Assembly: GCF_014621775.1 (NCBI RefSeq)
Contig: NZ_CP061204.1
Coordinates: forward strand, 1,074,501 to 1,138,500
Direction of reading: 5' to 3'
DNA length: 64,000 bases
Origin: Stenotrophomonas sp. 169
GTDB taxonomy: Bacteria; Pseudomonadota; Gammaproteobacteria; Xanthomonadales; Xanthomonadaceae
Shown here: piece by piece, positions 1-9,036 of the stretch
Layout of the letters: every line of letters starts with the position of its first letter
Numbering within the stretch: position 1 is the stretch's first letter
Program-made: the position numbers and the translations under genes
Notes under the pieces: generated by a model
The model's database searches: none
What the model saw: the letters and a program-made list of their open reading frames with translations, nothing else
What the model was told of the DNA's origin: nothing

Positions 1-459
1 CTCTTCCAGCCGCTTGGCCAGGATCGGGTCGTCGGAGGTATAGACCATCACCTCGAAGCCGTCCTTCACCAGGATCTCGGCCGCCTTCAACGTGGCCACC
101 ACGTCCGGGTACAGCGACTTCTGGTCACCCAGCACTTCCAGCTTGGTCAGGTTGTGCCCGTCCAGCAGTTCGCGTGCCAGCCGGCAGGTGCGCACGGCGT
201 CTTCAGCGGTGTAGCAGCCGGCAGTGTTGGGCAGGATCGTGAAGCGATCCGGCGGCAGCACGTCCAGCAGGTTCGGTTCGCCCGGATTCTGGCCGATGTT
301 CGTGCGGCGGATGGCCACGGTGACGATCTGTGCGCCCGCGGCCTCGGTGGCCAAGCGGGTTTCTTCCAGATCCTTGAACTTGCCGGTGCCGGTGAGCAGG
401 CGCGAGGCGTACGTCTTGCCGGCAATCACCAGCGAATCAGAGGGGGCATGTTCGATCAT
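1..459 (-). CDS. thiG: Thiazole synthase ThiG, N-terminal 153 residues (cut by left edge)
   Basis: ThiG forms the thiazole-phosphate ring of thiamine from deoxyxylulose 5-phosphate, dehydroglycine and the ThiS thiocarboxylate in the cytoplasm. The visible part reads through family blocks TGTGKFKD (residues 23-30), [16 protein letters not shown] (51-66) and [20 protein letters not shown] (77-96). Lys106 in KLEV is by alignment the Schiff-base lysine. The start is the ATG at 457-459, preceded by an in-frame TAG at 475-477 and an AGGGG ribosome site. The family is about 260 aa, so roughly 110 residues lie outside the window. It lies 61 nt downstream of thiS on the same strand, and the two are probably one transcript. 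Confidence 0.95.
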   Translation of the reverse strand, partial: MIEHAPSDSLVIAGKTYASRLLTGTGKFKDLEETRLATEAAGAQIVTVAIRRTNIGQNPGEPNLLDVLPPDRFTILPNTAGCYTAEDAVRTCRLARELLDGHNLTKLEVLGDQKSLYPDVVATLKAAEILVKDGFEVMVYTSDDPILAKRLEE

Positions 460-481
460 GTCGCGGATTATCCCCTAGTTG

Positions 482-504
482 GTAGCGCCGGGCCATGCTC
501 GGCG
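482..504 (+). repeat. SMAG/REP palindrome between thiS and thiG
   Basis: A GTAG tetranucleotide is followed by a GC-rich palindrome of the GCCGGGC..GCTCGGC type. It fills most of the 61-nt gap between thiS and thiG. A hairpin here could tune the ratio of the two messages. Confidence 0.8.
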
Positions 505-520
505 AACGCAGCGGTCAGCT

Positions 521-721
521 TCACCCACCGCCCAGCGCGTGCACGATCTCCACCACATCGCCGTCCGCCAGCACATGCGTGGCATGCAGGCTGCGGGTCA
601 CGATCTCGTTGTTGACCTCTACCGCCACGCGACGTTCCAGCAACTGCTCGCGCTGCAGCAGGTCGTGCAACGTGGTGCCAGAGGGCAGGGTGCGGGCTTC
701 GCCATTGAGCTGGATGTCCAT
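521..721 (-). CDS. thiS: Sulfur carrier protein ThiS
   Basis: A 66-residue ubiquitin-like carrier ending in Ala-Leu-Gly-Gly-Gly. The C-terminal glycine is adenylated by ThiF and converted to a thiocarboxylate that donates sulfur to ThiG. Its sequence MDIQLNGEARTLPSGTTL and the VNNEIV core fit the family, and its length is normal. The ATG at 719-721 was chosen because the longer in-frame extension has no conserved content. No ThiF, ThiC or TPP-riboswitch pattern was seen upstream. Confidence 0.93.
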   Translation of the reverse strand: MDIQLNGEARTLPSGTTLHDLLQREQLLERRVAVEVNNEIVTRSLHATHVLADGDVVEIVHALGGG

Positions 722-908
722 GTCGGCATTGTCCCCGATGCGTCCGGCGAAGGCACGCGGGCGGTGCCCGTCATCGGGCAGGGATGTCGCTGAAGGACCC
801 CAAGAGCGACAATGCATGTCGCGGCGCAGCGTGACTTTGGCTGCGCGGGTGAAACCATTGCACCGTGCGCTGGCGTACTGCCGGCGATTGATACCACAGG
901 AGTTCCAC

Positions 909-2723
909 ATGTTGTTCAGCAAACGTCCCGTCCGCACCCTGATTGCCGCCGCAGTCGCCCTCGCTGCGCTGCCGGCCATGGCGGTCGAACCGGCCTTCAA
1001 CCGCACGGTGTTCATCGGCGACAGCTTGACCGACAGCGGATACTTCCGCCCGCTGCTGCCCGCTTCGGTACAACCGGTGACCGGCAAGTTCACCACCAAC
1101 CCGGCATGGGTGTGGGCTGAACACGTGGCCGATTACTACGGCACCAACGCCACGCCGAACGGCAACGGCCAGACCGGTGACAACTACGCCGCCGGCGGCG
1201 CCACCGTGGCGACTGACGTGGTGGGTCCGCTGGGCCCGACCCCGTCGCTGGCGACCCAGGCCAGCCGCTATCTGGCGGCCAACGGCGGCAAGGCCGATCC
1301 GAACGCGCTGTATACGGTGTGGGGCGGTGCGAACAATCTGCTGGGCATCACCAGCCCGGCGCAGGCTCCTGCCGTGATCGGCGCGGCCGTGACCAGCCAG
1401 ATCGGCATTGTCGGCACCTTGCAGGCGGCGGGTGCCAAATACGTGGTGGTGCCGAACCTGCCGGACATCGGGCTGACCCCGATGGCCCGTGCCGGTGGCC
1501 CGGCGGCGATGGCGCAGTACACCGCGGTCGCCTCGGCCTACAACAACGCCCTGTACGGCGGCCTGACCCAGGCGGGCATTGAGTTCATCCCGCTGGATAC
1601 GTTCACCATCCTGCGTGAAATCGTTGCGGATCCGACCACCTATGGCTTCCGCAACGTGACCAACGCGGCCTGCACCGTGGCCTCGTCGGTCACCTGCAAC
1701 CCGACCAGCCTGGTCGCGCCGGATGCGGCGACCGCCTATGTATTCGCCGATGGCATCCACCCGTCTGCAGCCACCCACGAAATGCTTGGCCAGTACGCGA
1801 TTTCCGTGCTGGAAGCACCGCGCCTGCAGCAGGTGCTGACCCATTCGGCGCAGACCGTCGGCCGTTCGCGCGCTGACCAGGTCAGCCTGCACCTGGGCGG
1901 CGCACCGGCCGATGGCCTGTCCTGGTGGGGCGGCCTGCGCGGCGACATGCAGCGCTACGACCACGCCGACCTGTACGACGGCATGGCCCCCGCCGGCCTG
2001 TTCGGCATCGACTGGGCACGTGATGGCATGGTCGTCGGTGGCTTCGCCGGCTACGGCCGCATGGATGCCGACTTCGGCAACAGCCAGGGCGATTTCACCC
2101 AGTCCGACACCACGGCCGGCCTGTTCGCCGGCTGGTACGGCGAGCGTGCATGGGTCAATGGCCAGGTCAGCTACAGCTGGCTGGACTACGACGTCACCCG
2201 CAAGGTGCACCTCGGCCCGGCAACCCGCGAGCACAAGGGATCGCCGGAAGGCAGCAACCTGACCGCCGCGCTGAACGCAGGCTACGAGTTCGGTGAAGAG
2301 GGCAGCTTCCGCCATGGCCCGGTGGCCGCGGTGATCTGGCAGAAGATCAAGCTGGACGGCTACCTGGAAAGCAACGCCAGCAGCACCGCGCTGGGTTACA
2401 ACAACCAGGATGCTGATTCCACCGTGGGCCGCCTCGGTTGGCAGGCGCGCCTGGACGGCGGCAGCATCAAGCCGTACGTGCAGATCACCTATGACCACGA
2501 GTTCGAAGACCGCCAGGACGGCAGCGCCTTCCTGCAGAGCCTGCCGGGCGTGGGCAGCTACCGCGTGCCGGGCCTGAAGTTCGACAAGGACTACGCCACC
2601 GCCATCCTGGGCGCGCGCATGGAACTGTTCGGCCTGCAGAGCAACATCGGCCTGAGCGCGACCACGATGCAGAAGAAGGCGATGGACACGTCCATCTTCG
2701 CCAGCGTCAGCGGCGCGTTCTGA
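909..2723 (+). CDS. GDSL esterase/lipase autotransporter (EstA type)
   Basis: A 604-aa outer-membrane esterase: an N-terminal passenger hydrolase is displayed on the surface by a C-terminal beta-barrel. A signal peptide ends at LPAMA (residues 21-25). The GDSL serine is Ser39 in FIGDSLTDSG, block III is GGANN (138-142), and the catalytic Asp280/His283 pair lies in ADGIHP. The barrel covers about residues 330-604 and ends in the Phe typical of outer-membrane proteins. The ATG at 909 follows an AGGAG ribosome site at good spacing. It stands alone between thiS (divergent) and tRNA-Gly. The natural substrate cannot be read from the sequence; P. aeruginosa EstA is linked to rhamnolipid production and motility. 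Confidence 0.9.
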   Translation: MLFSKRPVRTLIAAAVALAALPAMAVEPAFNRTVFIGDSLTDSGYFRPLLPASVQPVTGKFTTNPAWVWAEHVADYYGTNATPNGNGQTGDNYAAGGATVATDVVGPLGPTPSLATQASRYLAANGGKADPNALYTVWGGANNLLGITSPAQAPAVIGAAVTSQIGIVGTLQAAGAKYVVVPNLPDIGLTPMARAGGPAAMAQYTAVASAYNNALYGGLTQAGIEFIPLDTFTILREIVADPTTYGFRNVTNAACTVASSVTCNPTSLVAPDAATAYVFADGIHPSAATHEMLGQYAISVLEAPRLQQVLTHSAQTVGRSRADQVSLHLGGAPADGLSWWGGLRGDMQRYDHADLYDGMAPAGLFGIDWARDGMVVGGFAGYGRMDADFGNSQGDFTQSDTTAGLFAGWYGERAWVNGQVSYSWLDYDVTRKVHLGPATREHKGSPEGSNLTAALNAGYEFGEEGSFRHGPVAAVIWQKIKLDGYLESNASSTALGYNNQDADSTVGRLGWQARLDGGSIKPYVQITYDHEFEDRQDGSAFLQSLPGVGSYRVPGLKFDKDYATAILGARMELFGLQSNIGLSATTMQKKAMDTSIFASVSGAF

Positions 2724-2730
2724 CCCTGAT

Positions 2731-2761
2731 CCGGAATGACGGCCGCTGGCCGTCATTCCGG
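2731..2761. repeat. Perfect 14-bp inverted repeat after the esterase gene
   Basis: Two 14-nt arms (CCGGAATGACGGCC and its complement) surround a GCT loop just after the stop codon. The core is the same GACGGCC-GGCCGTC palindrome seen in the REP elements. There is no T-run, so it is more likely an mRNA-stabilising REP variant than an intrinsic terminator. Confidence 0.8.
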
Positions 2762-2777
2762 ACCGCTATGGGCATGG

Positions 2778-2855
2778 GTAGAGCCGACTTCAGTCGGCTT
2801 CTTTCACCGCCCGGATTTCTGACGCGCCGGTGCAGCCGACTGAAGTCGGCTCTAC
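2778..2855. repeat. Inverted pair of SMAG/REP elements
   Basis: Two 22-nt copies of the GTAGAGCCGACTTCAGTCGG type (2778-2799 and 2834-2855) face each other across about 34 nt. An identical-type pair occurs at 58113-58199. Confidence 0.9.
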
Positions 2856-2934
2856 CAGTCGGCTCCATTGCTTGGGTGACCGCATGCGCGCATTGCGCTC
2901 ATGCCACCCCGCCGCCTAAACTGTGCTCCGCGAT

Positions 2935-3008
2935 GCGGGTGTAGCTCAATGGTAGAGCTGTAGCTTCCCAAGCTACTGACGAGGGTTCGATTCCCTTCAC
3001 CCGCTCCA
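2935..3008 (+). tRNA. tRNA-Gly (anticodon CCC)
   Basis: A complete cloverleaf: acceptor stem GCGGGTG pairs with CACCCGC, anticodon stem GTAGC/GCTAC encloses loop TTCCCAA with anticodon CCC, and the T-arm contains GGTTCGATTCC. The 3' CCA is encoded at 3006-3008. No repeat of its 3' end was seen downstream, so there is no evidence of island integration. Confidence 0.95.
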
Positions 3009-3386
3009 CTGTTCCAAATCAGTCCGCAAGTGATTGATTGAGCCATGCCCAGCATTCGATGCCATGCGGCAAGGCGCTCACCATCCCCCCCAGATCGATA
3101 CGCTGGCCGATGCGGGCGCGCCTGCATCAGAAGAGTGTGCTGGAAAGTCGCCCCAAGCCGGCCAATCCGCTGCGCTGGTGTGCACGCGACGTTCGCACCC
3201 CAGCCGTAGCTGCCCGCTGCATGGAAATGCACCGCCGCATGCCAATCAGGATGATCCGGCCCGGAGCCCTATCTGCTTTTTTTTGTTTCTATTCTGGAAC
3301 GTTTTTCGTTTGGAATGGAGTTACTTGCCTGAGCTGCGTCCGAGAACATCGGGCGGTAGAATCACCAAAACTGCGAAGAGTTGCGC
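3009..3386. other. Intergenic stretch after tRNA-Gly
   Basis: About 380 nt without a convincing gene. A T-rich part at about 3270-3320 is more AT-rich than its surroundings, and a TAGAAT -10-like box sits at 3357-3362, upstream of the next gene. No matching -35 box or clear terminator stem was found. Confidence 0.5.
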
Positions 3387-4232
3387 ATGAAGCTCATCAG
3401 CAAACAACACGATTATTACGACACCGTGTTGGCCTATGGTCGCGATGAAAGCATTGTGTATGTGCGGGAGCCCAGCAGGGATGTGCTGCCGCTGCCAGGC
3501 GACTTGCTTCCGTGGGCTGTCGCAGACAAGTACGGCGGGCCAGCCGGGCCGCGGGCGGCGGTTGTCTTTGAAACCCATCACCCTCCGTATCCGTATTGGC
3601 AGCGATATGGTCATCAGATCCTGCCAGAGAGCGCGTCGTTAAGCCCCTATTTCCACGAAGCATTTTTGAGTGTTGCGGGTACGGTCTACCCGATATGGGT
3701 GGATGTGAGCGCCAGCCGTCATGATGATCCGGCAGCGGTAGGCGTGTGTGGCACCCCTTCGCTTGAGTCCTATCGGGCCGTTGTCATGGACAACCATGCC
3801 CGTTACACCGATCGGGACCCGCATGAAATCGCGGAAGTAGAGGTGGAGATTTTTGAACGCGAGCGAGAAGTGGAACGGCGGTATGAAAATGTGCGGGATC
3901 GCCTGCTGGCCCACGACTTCACTGACCTTCACATTGAGCAGGGGGCCCCGGTGCTCTTGTTTGCGTCGACCATGACGCTGGATATAGAGCCGGTCCGTTG
4001 GGAGGGCCTGCCCCGGAACAGCGTCGTGATGGTGCGGAACCCTAACTTGAAGGACTTGGGCTTCCAGCGGATCCTGGACCCACACAGTTGCTTCCAGCAG
4101 ATTTCGCAGTTCATTGGCGGCGTCATGCCAGGCCGCCAGATGCCCATGGTGCAACTGGACGACAAGCACATGGTTCAAAAGAAGGGCTTTGACATCAAGT
4201 ATTCCTTCCGTAAGCGCCCCACCGGCAAGTAA
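3387..4232 (+). CDS. Hypothetical protein, 281 aa, unknown function
   Basis: A soluble-looking protein with no signal peptide or membrane segment, beginning MKLISKQHDYYDTVLAYGRD. I weakly recall similar openings (KIISKFKDYYD) in uncharacterised proteins of other bacteria, but no function is known to me. A Glu/Arg-rich, probably helical stretch lies near residues 140-170 (EVEVEIFEREREVERRYENV). The ATG at 3387 was preferred over a TTG six bases upstream. By eye its third-position GC is lower than that of neighbouring core genes. Its neighbour is a convergent hybrid kinase, and nothing links the two functionally. Confidence 0.8.
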   Translation: MKLISKQHDYYDTVLAYGRDESIVYVREPSRDVLPLPGDLLPWAVADKYGGPAGPRAAVVFETHHPPYPYWQRYGHQILPESASLSPYFHEAFLSVAGTVYPIWVDVSASRHDDPAAVGVCGTPSLESYRAVVMDNHARYTDRDPHEIAEVEVEIFEREREVERRYENVRDRLLAHDFTDLHIEQGAPVLLFASTMTLDIEPVRWEGLPRNSVVMVRNPNLKDLGFQRILDPHSCFQQISQFIGGVMPGRQMPMVQLDDKHMVQKKGFDIKYSFRKRPTGK

Positions 4233-4260
4233 GTCCGGCAGGTCACCTCTCGGCTCCCGG

Positions 4261-7200
4261 CTACGGCTCGCCGTGCAGCGCGTGTGTTACGTCGGTTCGA
4301 CTCCGCAGGGCGCGCGCGACGGCATCTCCCAGTTCGTTGAGCGACGCGGATTTGGGCAACAGTTCTCCAATGCCAGCGGACGCGCTCAGCTCGACTTCGG
4401 AAGGGAAGATACTCGCGGTCAGCGCAATGATGGGCAGATTGCGTGCTGATCCGTCCGTCGCCCGGAGTTCCCGGGCCAGCGTGTAGCCGTCCATCACGGG
4501 CATCTGGCAATCCGTCACCAAGAGATCGAACCGCCCGTCGCGCAACGCCGCGAGCGCCTGTGCGCCGTCTTCCACGGCGACGCATTCCACGCCCAGTTGC
4601 CCCATCCGCCACTGGATGATCTCCCTGCTGGTGGCATCGTCTTCTGCTACCAGAACGCGCCATCTGCGTCCCGGTGGCGGGGCAGGCAAGAAGGGTATTG
4701 GCCCAGTGCCTGACGGTGCGGCCTCTCCAGCAGTGGCCGGTTCTGGCGGCAACACGGCGAGGCGCAAGGAAAGGACGGCGCAGGTCCCCAGGCCTGGCGT
4801 GCTCTTCAGTTCCAGCTCGCCTCCCATCAGATCGGCCAAGCGACGACTGATGCTGAGGCCCAGACCCGTGCCGCCATACTTTCGCGCGGTTGAAAGGTCT
4901 GCCTGGGTGAAAGGCTCGAAGATGCGCTCCAGCTGGTCGGCAGGGATGCCGATGCCGGAGTCGGTGACAGAGAAGGCCAAGCGTTGCTCACCCACCGCAT
5001 CGGCCACGACGTCGACACGTATGGACACTTCACCGTGCGCGGTGAACTTGATGGCGTTGCTGGTGAGATTCATCAGTATCTGTTGCAGTCGAAGTTCATC
5101 GGCCAGGACGCGGCTGGCGACGGCAGGGGCGAGCGTTGCCGACAGGACAAGCCCCTTGGCGGCGGCTTGTGGGGCCAGCATCGCGTGCACCGTGTCCACT
5201 GAATTGGCAAGATCAACGGCGGTCCATTCCAGTGTCAGCGCGCCTGCCTCGATCTTCGACATGTCCAGGGTGTCATTGAGCAATTGGCGCAATACAGCCG
5301 AGGATCGATTGATCTTGGCGAGGATCGCACTCTGTTCCTGGTCGAGGCCGGTGTGGCCAAGAACTTCGAGCATGCCGGCGACGCTGCTCATCGGCGTGCG
5401 GATTTCGTGGCTCATCGTAGCCAGGAACTCGTCCTTCGCTTTGCCGGCCTTTTCTGCGACTGCAATAGCGTCTTCCAGGGCAATCGACGCTTCGTGCGAC
5501 TCGGTCACGTCCACCCAGTAGCCACTCCACTCCGTACCGGCTTCCGTGTTTTCCGTAAGCTCGCCCTTGGAGTAAATCCAGCGCCATCCTTCCGGGGACA
5601 GGGCCCGGAATTGGAATGACAACCCCGTGCCTGTGGCAGCGGCAACTTCTGTTGCATCGACCAGTATCTTCTGATCATCAGGATGGACCCGAGCGAATAG
5701 TGCGCGCTCGTCCTCGAGCACGTCTGACAGCTCAACGCCGAAAAGTGAAAAGACGTCGCCAGCTACATAGGGGAAAGTGAAGGTGCCATCCGGCGCGCGG
5801 TGGACCTGGTAAACGATGGCAGGTAACTTGCGGGTGACCCGGGACAGCCGATTTTCTGCAATGCGACGCTGGGACACCTCGCGTCGAAGCCGCATGTGGC
5901 CAACGGTGTGGACGAGGCCGCCAGTGAGGAGAATCAACAAGGCAGGCAACGCCCAGAGCATGACCCGCCGCCAATTGATCGCCGGTTGGTCGCCAACGCC
6001 CAGCCAATCGTTTCGAATGCGTTCCCGTTCTCCTGCAGCCACATTGCGGACAACCTGATCAAACGCGGAGGCCAGGGCGGCGCTGTTCCCAAAGGCCGCA
6101 AACGTCAAACGGTCCTCAGTGCCCGCCGGTGCAGCAATCTGCAGCCGCCCCGCGTACGCATCGCGGAGATACGGATCCACCACAGCAAGATTGCCGACAT
6201 AGGCGTCTGCACCGTCTCTGTCCAGAAGCGTGAGGGCTGTCGCCGCATCGGCTGCAGTGATGAGTCGAACGTCGGGCGCTTGCGCCTTGATGAGCGGTCC
6301 CAGCCTGTCTGGCTCGGACAGCACGACCCGCCGGTGGTTGAGATCGCGCAGGTCAATGACTCTGGGTGCGCCAACGTGGGTGAGGATGACATTTGGAATG
6401 GTGATGAACGGCTCGCTGAAACGCCAGCCCGCGCTTGCCGCCGCGTTGGTCATGGGGACGGCCAGTGCCGCATCTATCGTCCTGTCCCGCATTGCCCGCT
6501 GCAGCGCCTCGCCGTCCTCGAATTCCACGATCTGCAGATTCCTGGCGCCGGCTTCAACGAATCGCTGCAGGTAATCTCCGGCAACGCCTGACGGTTTGCC
6601 CTGTTTGTCGCGAAAAGCGATGGGTTCCCAATTCAGGGGCACGCCCAACCGTATTGGCTGAGAGAGGGTCTTGGTCTCTTCAGGAGAGAATCTTATGCCT
6701 GGGGTGACTGCCCAGTCCAAGGGCGTGAGCCACTTCACGCGCAGGGCAGCGCGCGTCGCGTCTGGCAGCGAATTGAGTGCCACGTCCAATGCTTCGGCCA
6801 ACGGCTGAGCGGAATTTGGAACGCCAAAGTACAGATTCATGGGGGGAATGTCGGGACGCTGCAGCAGGGTCAGTCCGCGCAATGGTTCCTGCTTGGTCAA
6901 GTGCTGTATGACGTAAGCGTTGCCGATATAGAGGTCGGCGTCCTCAAGCGCCACGCTCTTCAAGGCGGCCCGTGTTCCGTTGGCACGCACAATCTGAGCG
7001 CCGGGATAGCGATCCCTGACGCCGAGTGCTGTCACCTGATCATCTTCAACCGCTATCCGTAGACCCGCCAGATCAAGGCTGGTGATGGATCGGCGATCAG
7101 TGGAGCGCGCCGTGATTCCCAAGGGAGCCGTGGCAAATTTCTGTGTGAACACCATGCAGCGGGTGCGCGCGGACGTGAGCTGCACGTCCATGACCACGTC

Positions 7201-7515
7201 GATGTCCCCTGCGCAGGCAGCCTCAAGCACCGCTTCCCAACCAGGATAGTTCCTGGGTTCCAGCCTCACGCCAAGTGCGGTCGCTGCGGCTTGCAACGTC
7301 TCCGGAGCGAAGCCGGAAAGCCGAGCGCCTTCGACTTTCTCAAAGGGCAACCAGTCGTTGTCATTGACACCGACCCGGATGACCGGATGGGCATGCAGCC
7401 ACGCACGTTGTTTAGGCGTCAGCGGCAGCTCAGGTGCCTGAGCATGTGACAGCGCGCTGCAGGCAGCGCAATACGTTGCCAGCAGCCATCCGAACACCAT
7501 GCCAGGACGCATCAT
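4261..7515 (-). CDS. Hybrid sensor histidine kinase with two SBP_bac_3 domains (BvgS/EvgS-like)
   Basis: A 1084-aa inner-membrane sensor. After a signal-like N-terminus come two periplasmic solute-binding domains (about residues 35-265 and 285-505), a membrane helix (516-540), a PAS-like region (560-675), the dimerisation/phospho domain with His703 in SHEIRTP, the ATPase (N-box near 816-823, DSGIGIP, GGTGLGLS), and a C-terminal receiver with Asp1002 in TDCQMPVMDG. The layout matches BvgS/EvgS, which respond to small ligands, but there is no Hpt domain. The receiver has LPKSAS where most have Lys-Pro. No response-regulator gene lies beside it, so the output partner is elsewhere. The start is one of two adjacent ATGs behind GAGGGAGG. 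Confidence 0.9.
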   Translation of the reverse strand: MMRPGMVFGWLLATYCAACSALSHAQAPELPLTPKQRAWLHAHPVIRVGVNDNDWLPFEKVEGARLSGFAPETLQAAATALGVRLEPRNYPGWEAVLEAACAGDIDVVMDVQLTSARTRCMVFTQKFATAPLGITARSTDRRSITSLDLAGLRIAVEDDQVTALGVRDRYPGAQIVRANGTRAALKSVALEDADLYIGNAYVIQHLTKQEPLRGLTLLQRPDIPPMNLYFGVPNSAQPLAEALDVALNSLPDATRAALRVKWLTPLDWAVTPGIRFSPEETKTLSQPIRLGVPLNWEPIAFRDKQGKPSGVAGDYLQRFVEAGARNLQIVEFEDGEALQRAMRDRTIDAALAVPMTNAAASAGWRFSEPFITIPNVILTHVGAPRVIDLRDLNHRRVVLSEPDRLGPLIKAQAPDVRLITAADAATALTLLDRDGADAYVGNLAVVDPYLRDAYAGRLQIAAPAGTEDRLTFAAFGNSAALASAFDQVVRNVAAGERERIRNDWLGVGDQPAINWRRVMLWALPALLILLTGGLVHTVGHMRLRREVSQRRIAENRLSRVTRKLPAIVYQVHRAPDGTFTFPYVAGDVFSLFGVELSDVLEDERALFARVHPDDQKILVDATEVAAATGTGLSFQFRALSPEGWRWIYSKGELTENTEAGTEWSGYWVDVTESHEASIALEDAIAVAEKAGKAKDEFLATMSHEIRTPMSSVAGMLEVLGHTGLDQEQSAILAKINRSSAVLRQLLNDTLDMSKIEAGALTLEWTAVDLANSVDTVHAMLAPQAAAKGLVLSATLAPAVASRVLADELRLQQILMNLTSNAIKFTAHGEVSIRVDVVADAVGEQRLAFSVTDSGIGIPADQLERIFEPFTQADLSTARKYGGTGLGLSISRRLADLMGGELELKSTPGLGTCAVLSLRLAVLPPEPATAGEAAPSGTGPIPFLPAPPPGRRWRVLVAEDDATSREIIQWRMGQLGVECVAVEDGAQALAALRDGRFDLLVTDCQMPVMDGYTLARELRATDGSARNLPIIALTASIFPSEVELSASAGIGELLPKSASLNELGDAVARALRSRTDVTHALHGEP

Positions 7516-7808
7516 CCTCCCTCAGGTCGTACAAGTAACTCAGCTTAATGAAGACAATGAGAAAATGGCGTGTCGATGGGTGATGGGCAGTGACGCCTCC
7601 TCATTGGCGTGTGCTGTGAAGGCGGACCCGGCAAGGGCAGTGGAGTGATCCGCGTAATGCATGGCAGCGAGGCCCATTTATGGCCCTGAGGACGCTGAGA
7701 TCGGAGCGAGGGCGAGCGCTGAATCAAGGTCCGGTCACTCGTGCTCGACCGCCGGGCATCGTCACCGCGCACACGCTATGCTGCGCGCTTCTGCACGGCC
7801 CGGCTCCG

Positions 7809-8687
7809 ATGAAACTCGCCATCCTTTCGCGCAACAGCAAGCTGTATTCCACCCGGCGCCTGGTAGAGGCCGCTCGCAGCCGCGGCCACACCGTACGCGT
7901 GCTTGATCCGCTGCGCTGCTACATGCGGATCGCCGCCGACGGCTTCACCATGCATTACAAGGGGAAGCCGATGACCGGGGTGGATGCGGTCATCCCGCGG
8001 ATCGGTGCCTCGGTCACCCGCTACGGTACGGCCGTGCTGCGCCAGTTTGAGCTGATGGGCGCCCGCACCCCTAATCCGTCCGATGCGATCCTGCGCTCGC
8101 GCGACAAGCTGCGTGCGCACCAACTGCTGGCTGCCAAGGGCATCGACATGCCGGTGACGGTGTTCGGCGACAACCCGGATGACACCGTGGACCTGCTGTC
8201 CATGCTCGGCCCGCCGCCGCATGTGGTGAAGCTCAACGAGGGCACCCAGGGGCGCGGGGTGATCCTGACCGAAAAGGCCAGCGCCTCGCGCGGCATCGTC
8301 GAGGCCCTGCGCGGCCTGTATGCCAACTTCCTGATGCAGGAGTTCATCGGCGAGGCCCAAGGGGCCGACCTGCGCTGCCTGGTGGTGGGCGATCACGTCG
8401 TGGCCGCCATGCAGCGGCAGGCACCAGAGGGCGATTTCCGCTCCAACCTGCATGCCGGCGGCAGCGCGCATCCGGCCAAGGCCAGCCGGGCCGAGGCGCA
8501 GATGGCCGTGCGATCGGCCAAGGCGCTGGGCCTGAGCGTGGCCGGCGTGGATCTGATCCGCTCCGCACGCGGGCCGCTGGTGCTGGAAGTGAACTCCACC
8601 CCCGGCCTGGAGGGCGTGGAAGGCGCCTGCAACGTGGACATCGCGGGCCGCATCATCGCCCACGTCGAAAAGATCGTCAGCCGCTAG
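7809..8687 (+). CDS. rimK: RimK-type ATP-grasp ligase (ribosomal protein S6 glutamate ligase)
   Basis: A 292-aa cytoplasmic ATP-grasp enzyme that adds glutamates to the C-terminus of ribosomal protein S6, altering ribosome behaviour. Landmarks are [41 protein letters not shown] (ATP-binding), [16 protein letters not shown] and the metal-binding [14 protein letters not shown]. Its length is close to the E. coli protein (300 aa). The ATG at 7809 starts exactly at the conserved MKLAIL; the ribosome site is weak. It is monocistronic, with a REP element just downstream. Other RimK-family ligases cannot be fully excluded. Confidence 0.9.
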   Translation: MKLAILSRNSKLYSTRRLVEAARSRGHTVRVLDPLRCYMRIAADGFTMHYKGKPMTGVDAVIPRIGASVTRYGTAVLRQFELMGARTPNPSDAILRSRDKLRAHQLLAAKGIDMPVTVFGDNPDDTVDLLSMLGPPPHVVKLNEGTQGRGVILTEKASASRGIVEALRGLYANFLMQEFIGEAQGADLRCLVVGDHVVAAMQRQAPEGDFRSNLHAGGSAHPAKASRAEAQMAVRSAKALGLSVAGVDLIRSARGPLVLEVNSTPGLEGVEGACNVDIAGRIIAHVEKIVSR

Positions 8688-8711
8688 CGCGCCGTAGATG
8701 CCATCACCCCG

Positions 8712-8734
8712 GTAGGGCCGAGCCACCCTCGGCG
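8712..8734 (+). repeat. SMAG/REP-like element (imperfect)
   Basis: GTAG is followed by GGCCGAGCC-ACC-CTCGGC, a slightly degenerate version of the GTAGCGCCGAGCC family, about 25 nt after rimK. Confidence 0.7.
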
Positions 8735-8864
8735 GAAAGCCCTCCACAAGCGCCCGTCTGCAGGTTGCTTGTGTAACCAATTGAAACAAAAGACTTCCTG
8801 TACTTTCGCAAGTGCAGGGTCCACGTTTTAACGACCCTTTAATTGCGCGTGTCGTAATCTCCTC

Positions 8865-8948
8865 CCTACCGCAGCTCTGCCTCATCAGCAGGATCGGTAT
8901 CGGGATATGAAATTTTAAGGCCCGGGCGTGTTCGCCCGGGCTTTTTTT
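8865..8948 (+). ncRNA. Candidate small RNA with C-rich 5' segment and strong terminator
   Basis: A non-coding stretch ends in a textbook intrinsic terminator 88 nt before the next start codon. A TGT-CGTAAT extended -10-like box at 8850-8858 would place the 5' end near 8865, giving an RNA of about 85 nt that opens with CUCCCUACC. The pyrimidine-rich CTCCTCCCT (8859-8867) could pair with Shine-Dalgarno sequences, as C-rich loops do in some Xanthomonas small RNAs such as sX13. A second hairpin (CCTGTACTT/AAGTGCAGG, 8797-8818) lies upstream, so the RNA could begin earlier. It could also be a terminated leader of the 9037 gene. Confidence 0.4.
8919..8948 (+). terminator. Intrinsic terminator
   Basis: A 9-bp GC stem (GCCCGGGCG/CGCCCGGGC) with a TGTT loop is followed by seven or more T residues. 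It is the strongest terminator in this part of the window and ends the candidate small RNA. Confidence 0.9.
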
Positions 8949-9036
8949 TATCTGACGCGCCGTAAGGGCCAGTGCGCCCTTGATTCCGTCGTCACATGCC
9001 TCGTACAGTCTCTTCTCATTCATGGAGGTGACGGGT

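Noticed and set aside
722..908. TPP riboswitch upstream of thiS
   Set aside because: No recognisable THI-box pairing or CTGAGA motif was found in the divergent region.
771..2756. 661-residue frame antisense to the esterase
   Set aside because: Composition is rich in Arg, Ala, Gly and His with no motif, and the other strand encodes a complete autotransporter.
2731..2761. Intrinsic terminator of the esterase gene
   Set aside because: The stem is perfect but no T-run follows; it is better explained as a REP variant.
2935..7515. Genomic island inserted at tRNA-Gly
   Set aside because: No integrase and no direct repeat of the tRNA 3' end was found downstream, although the next gene looks slightly atypical.
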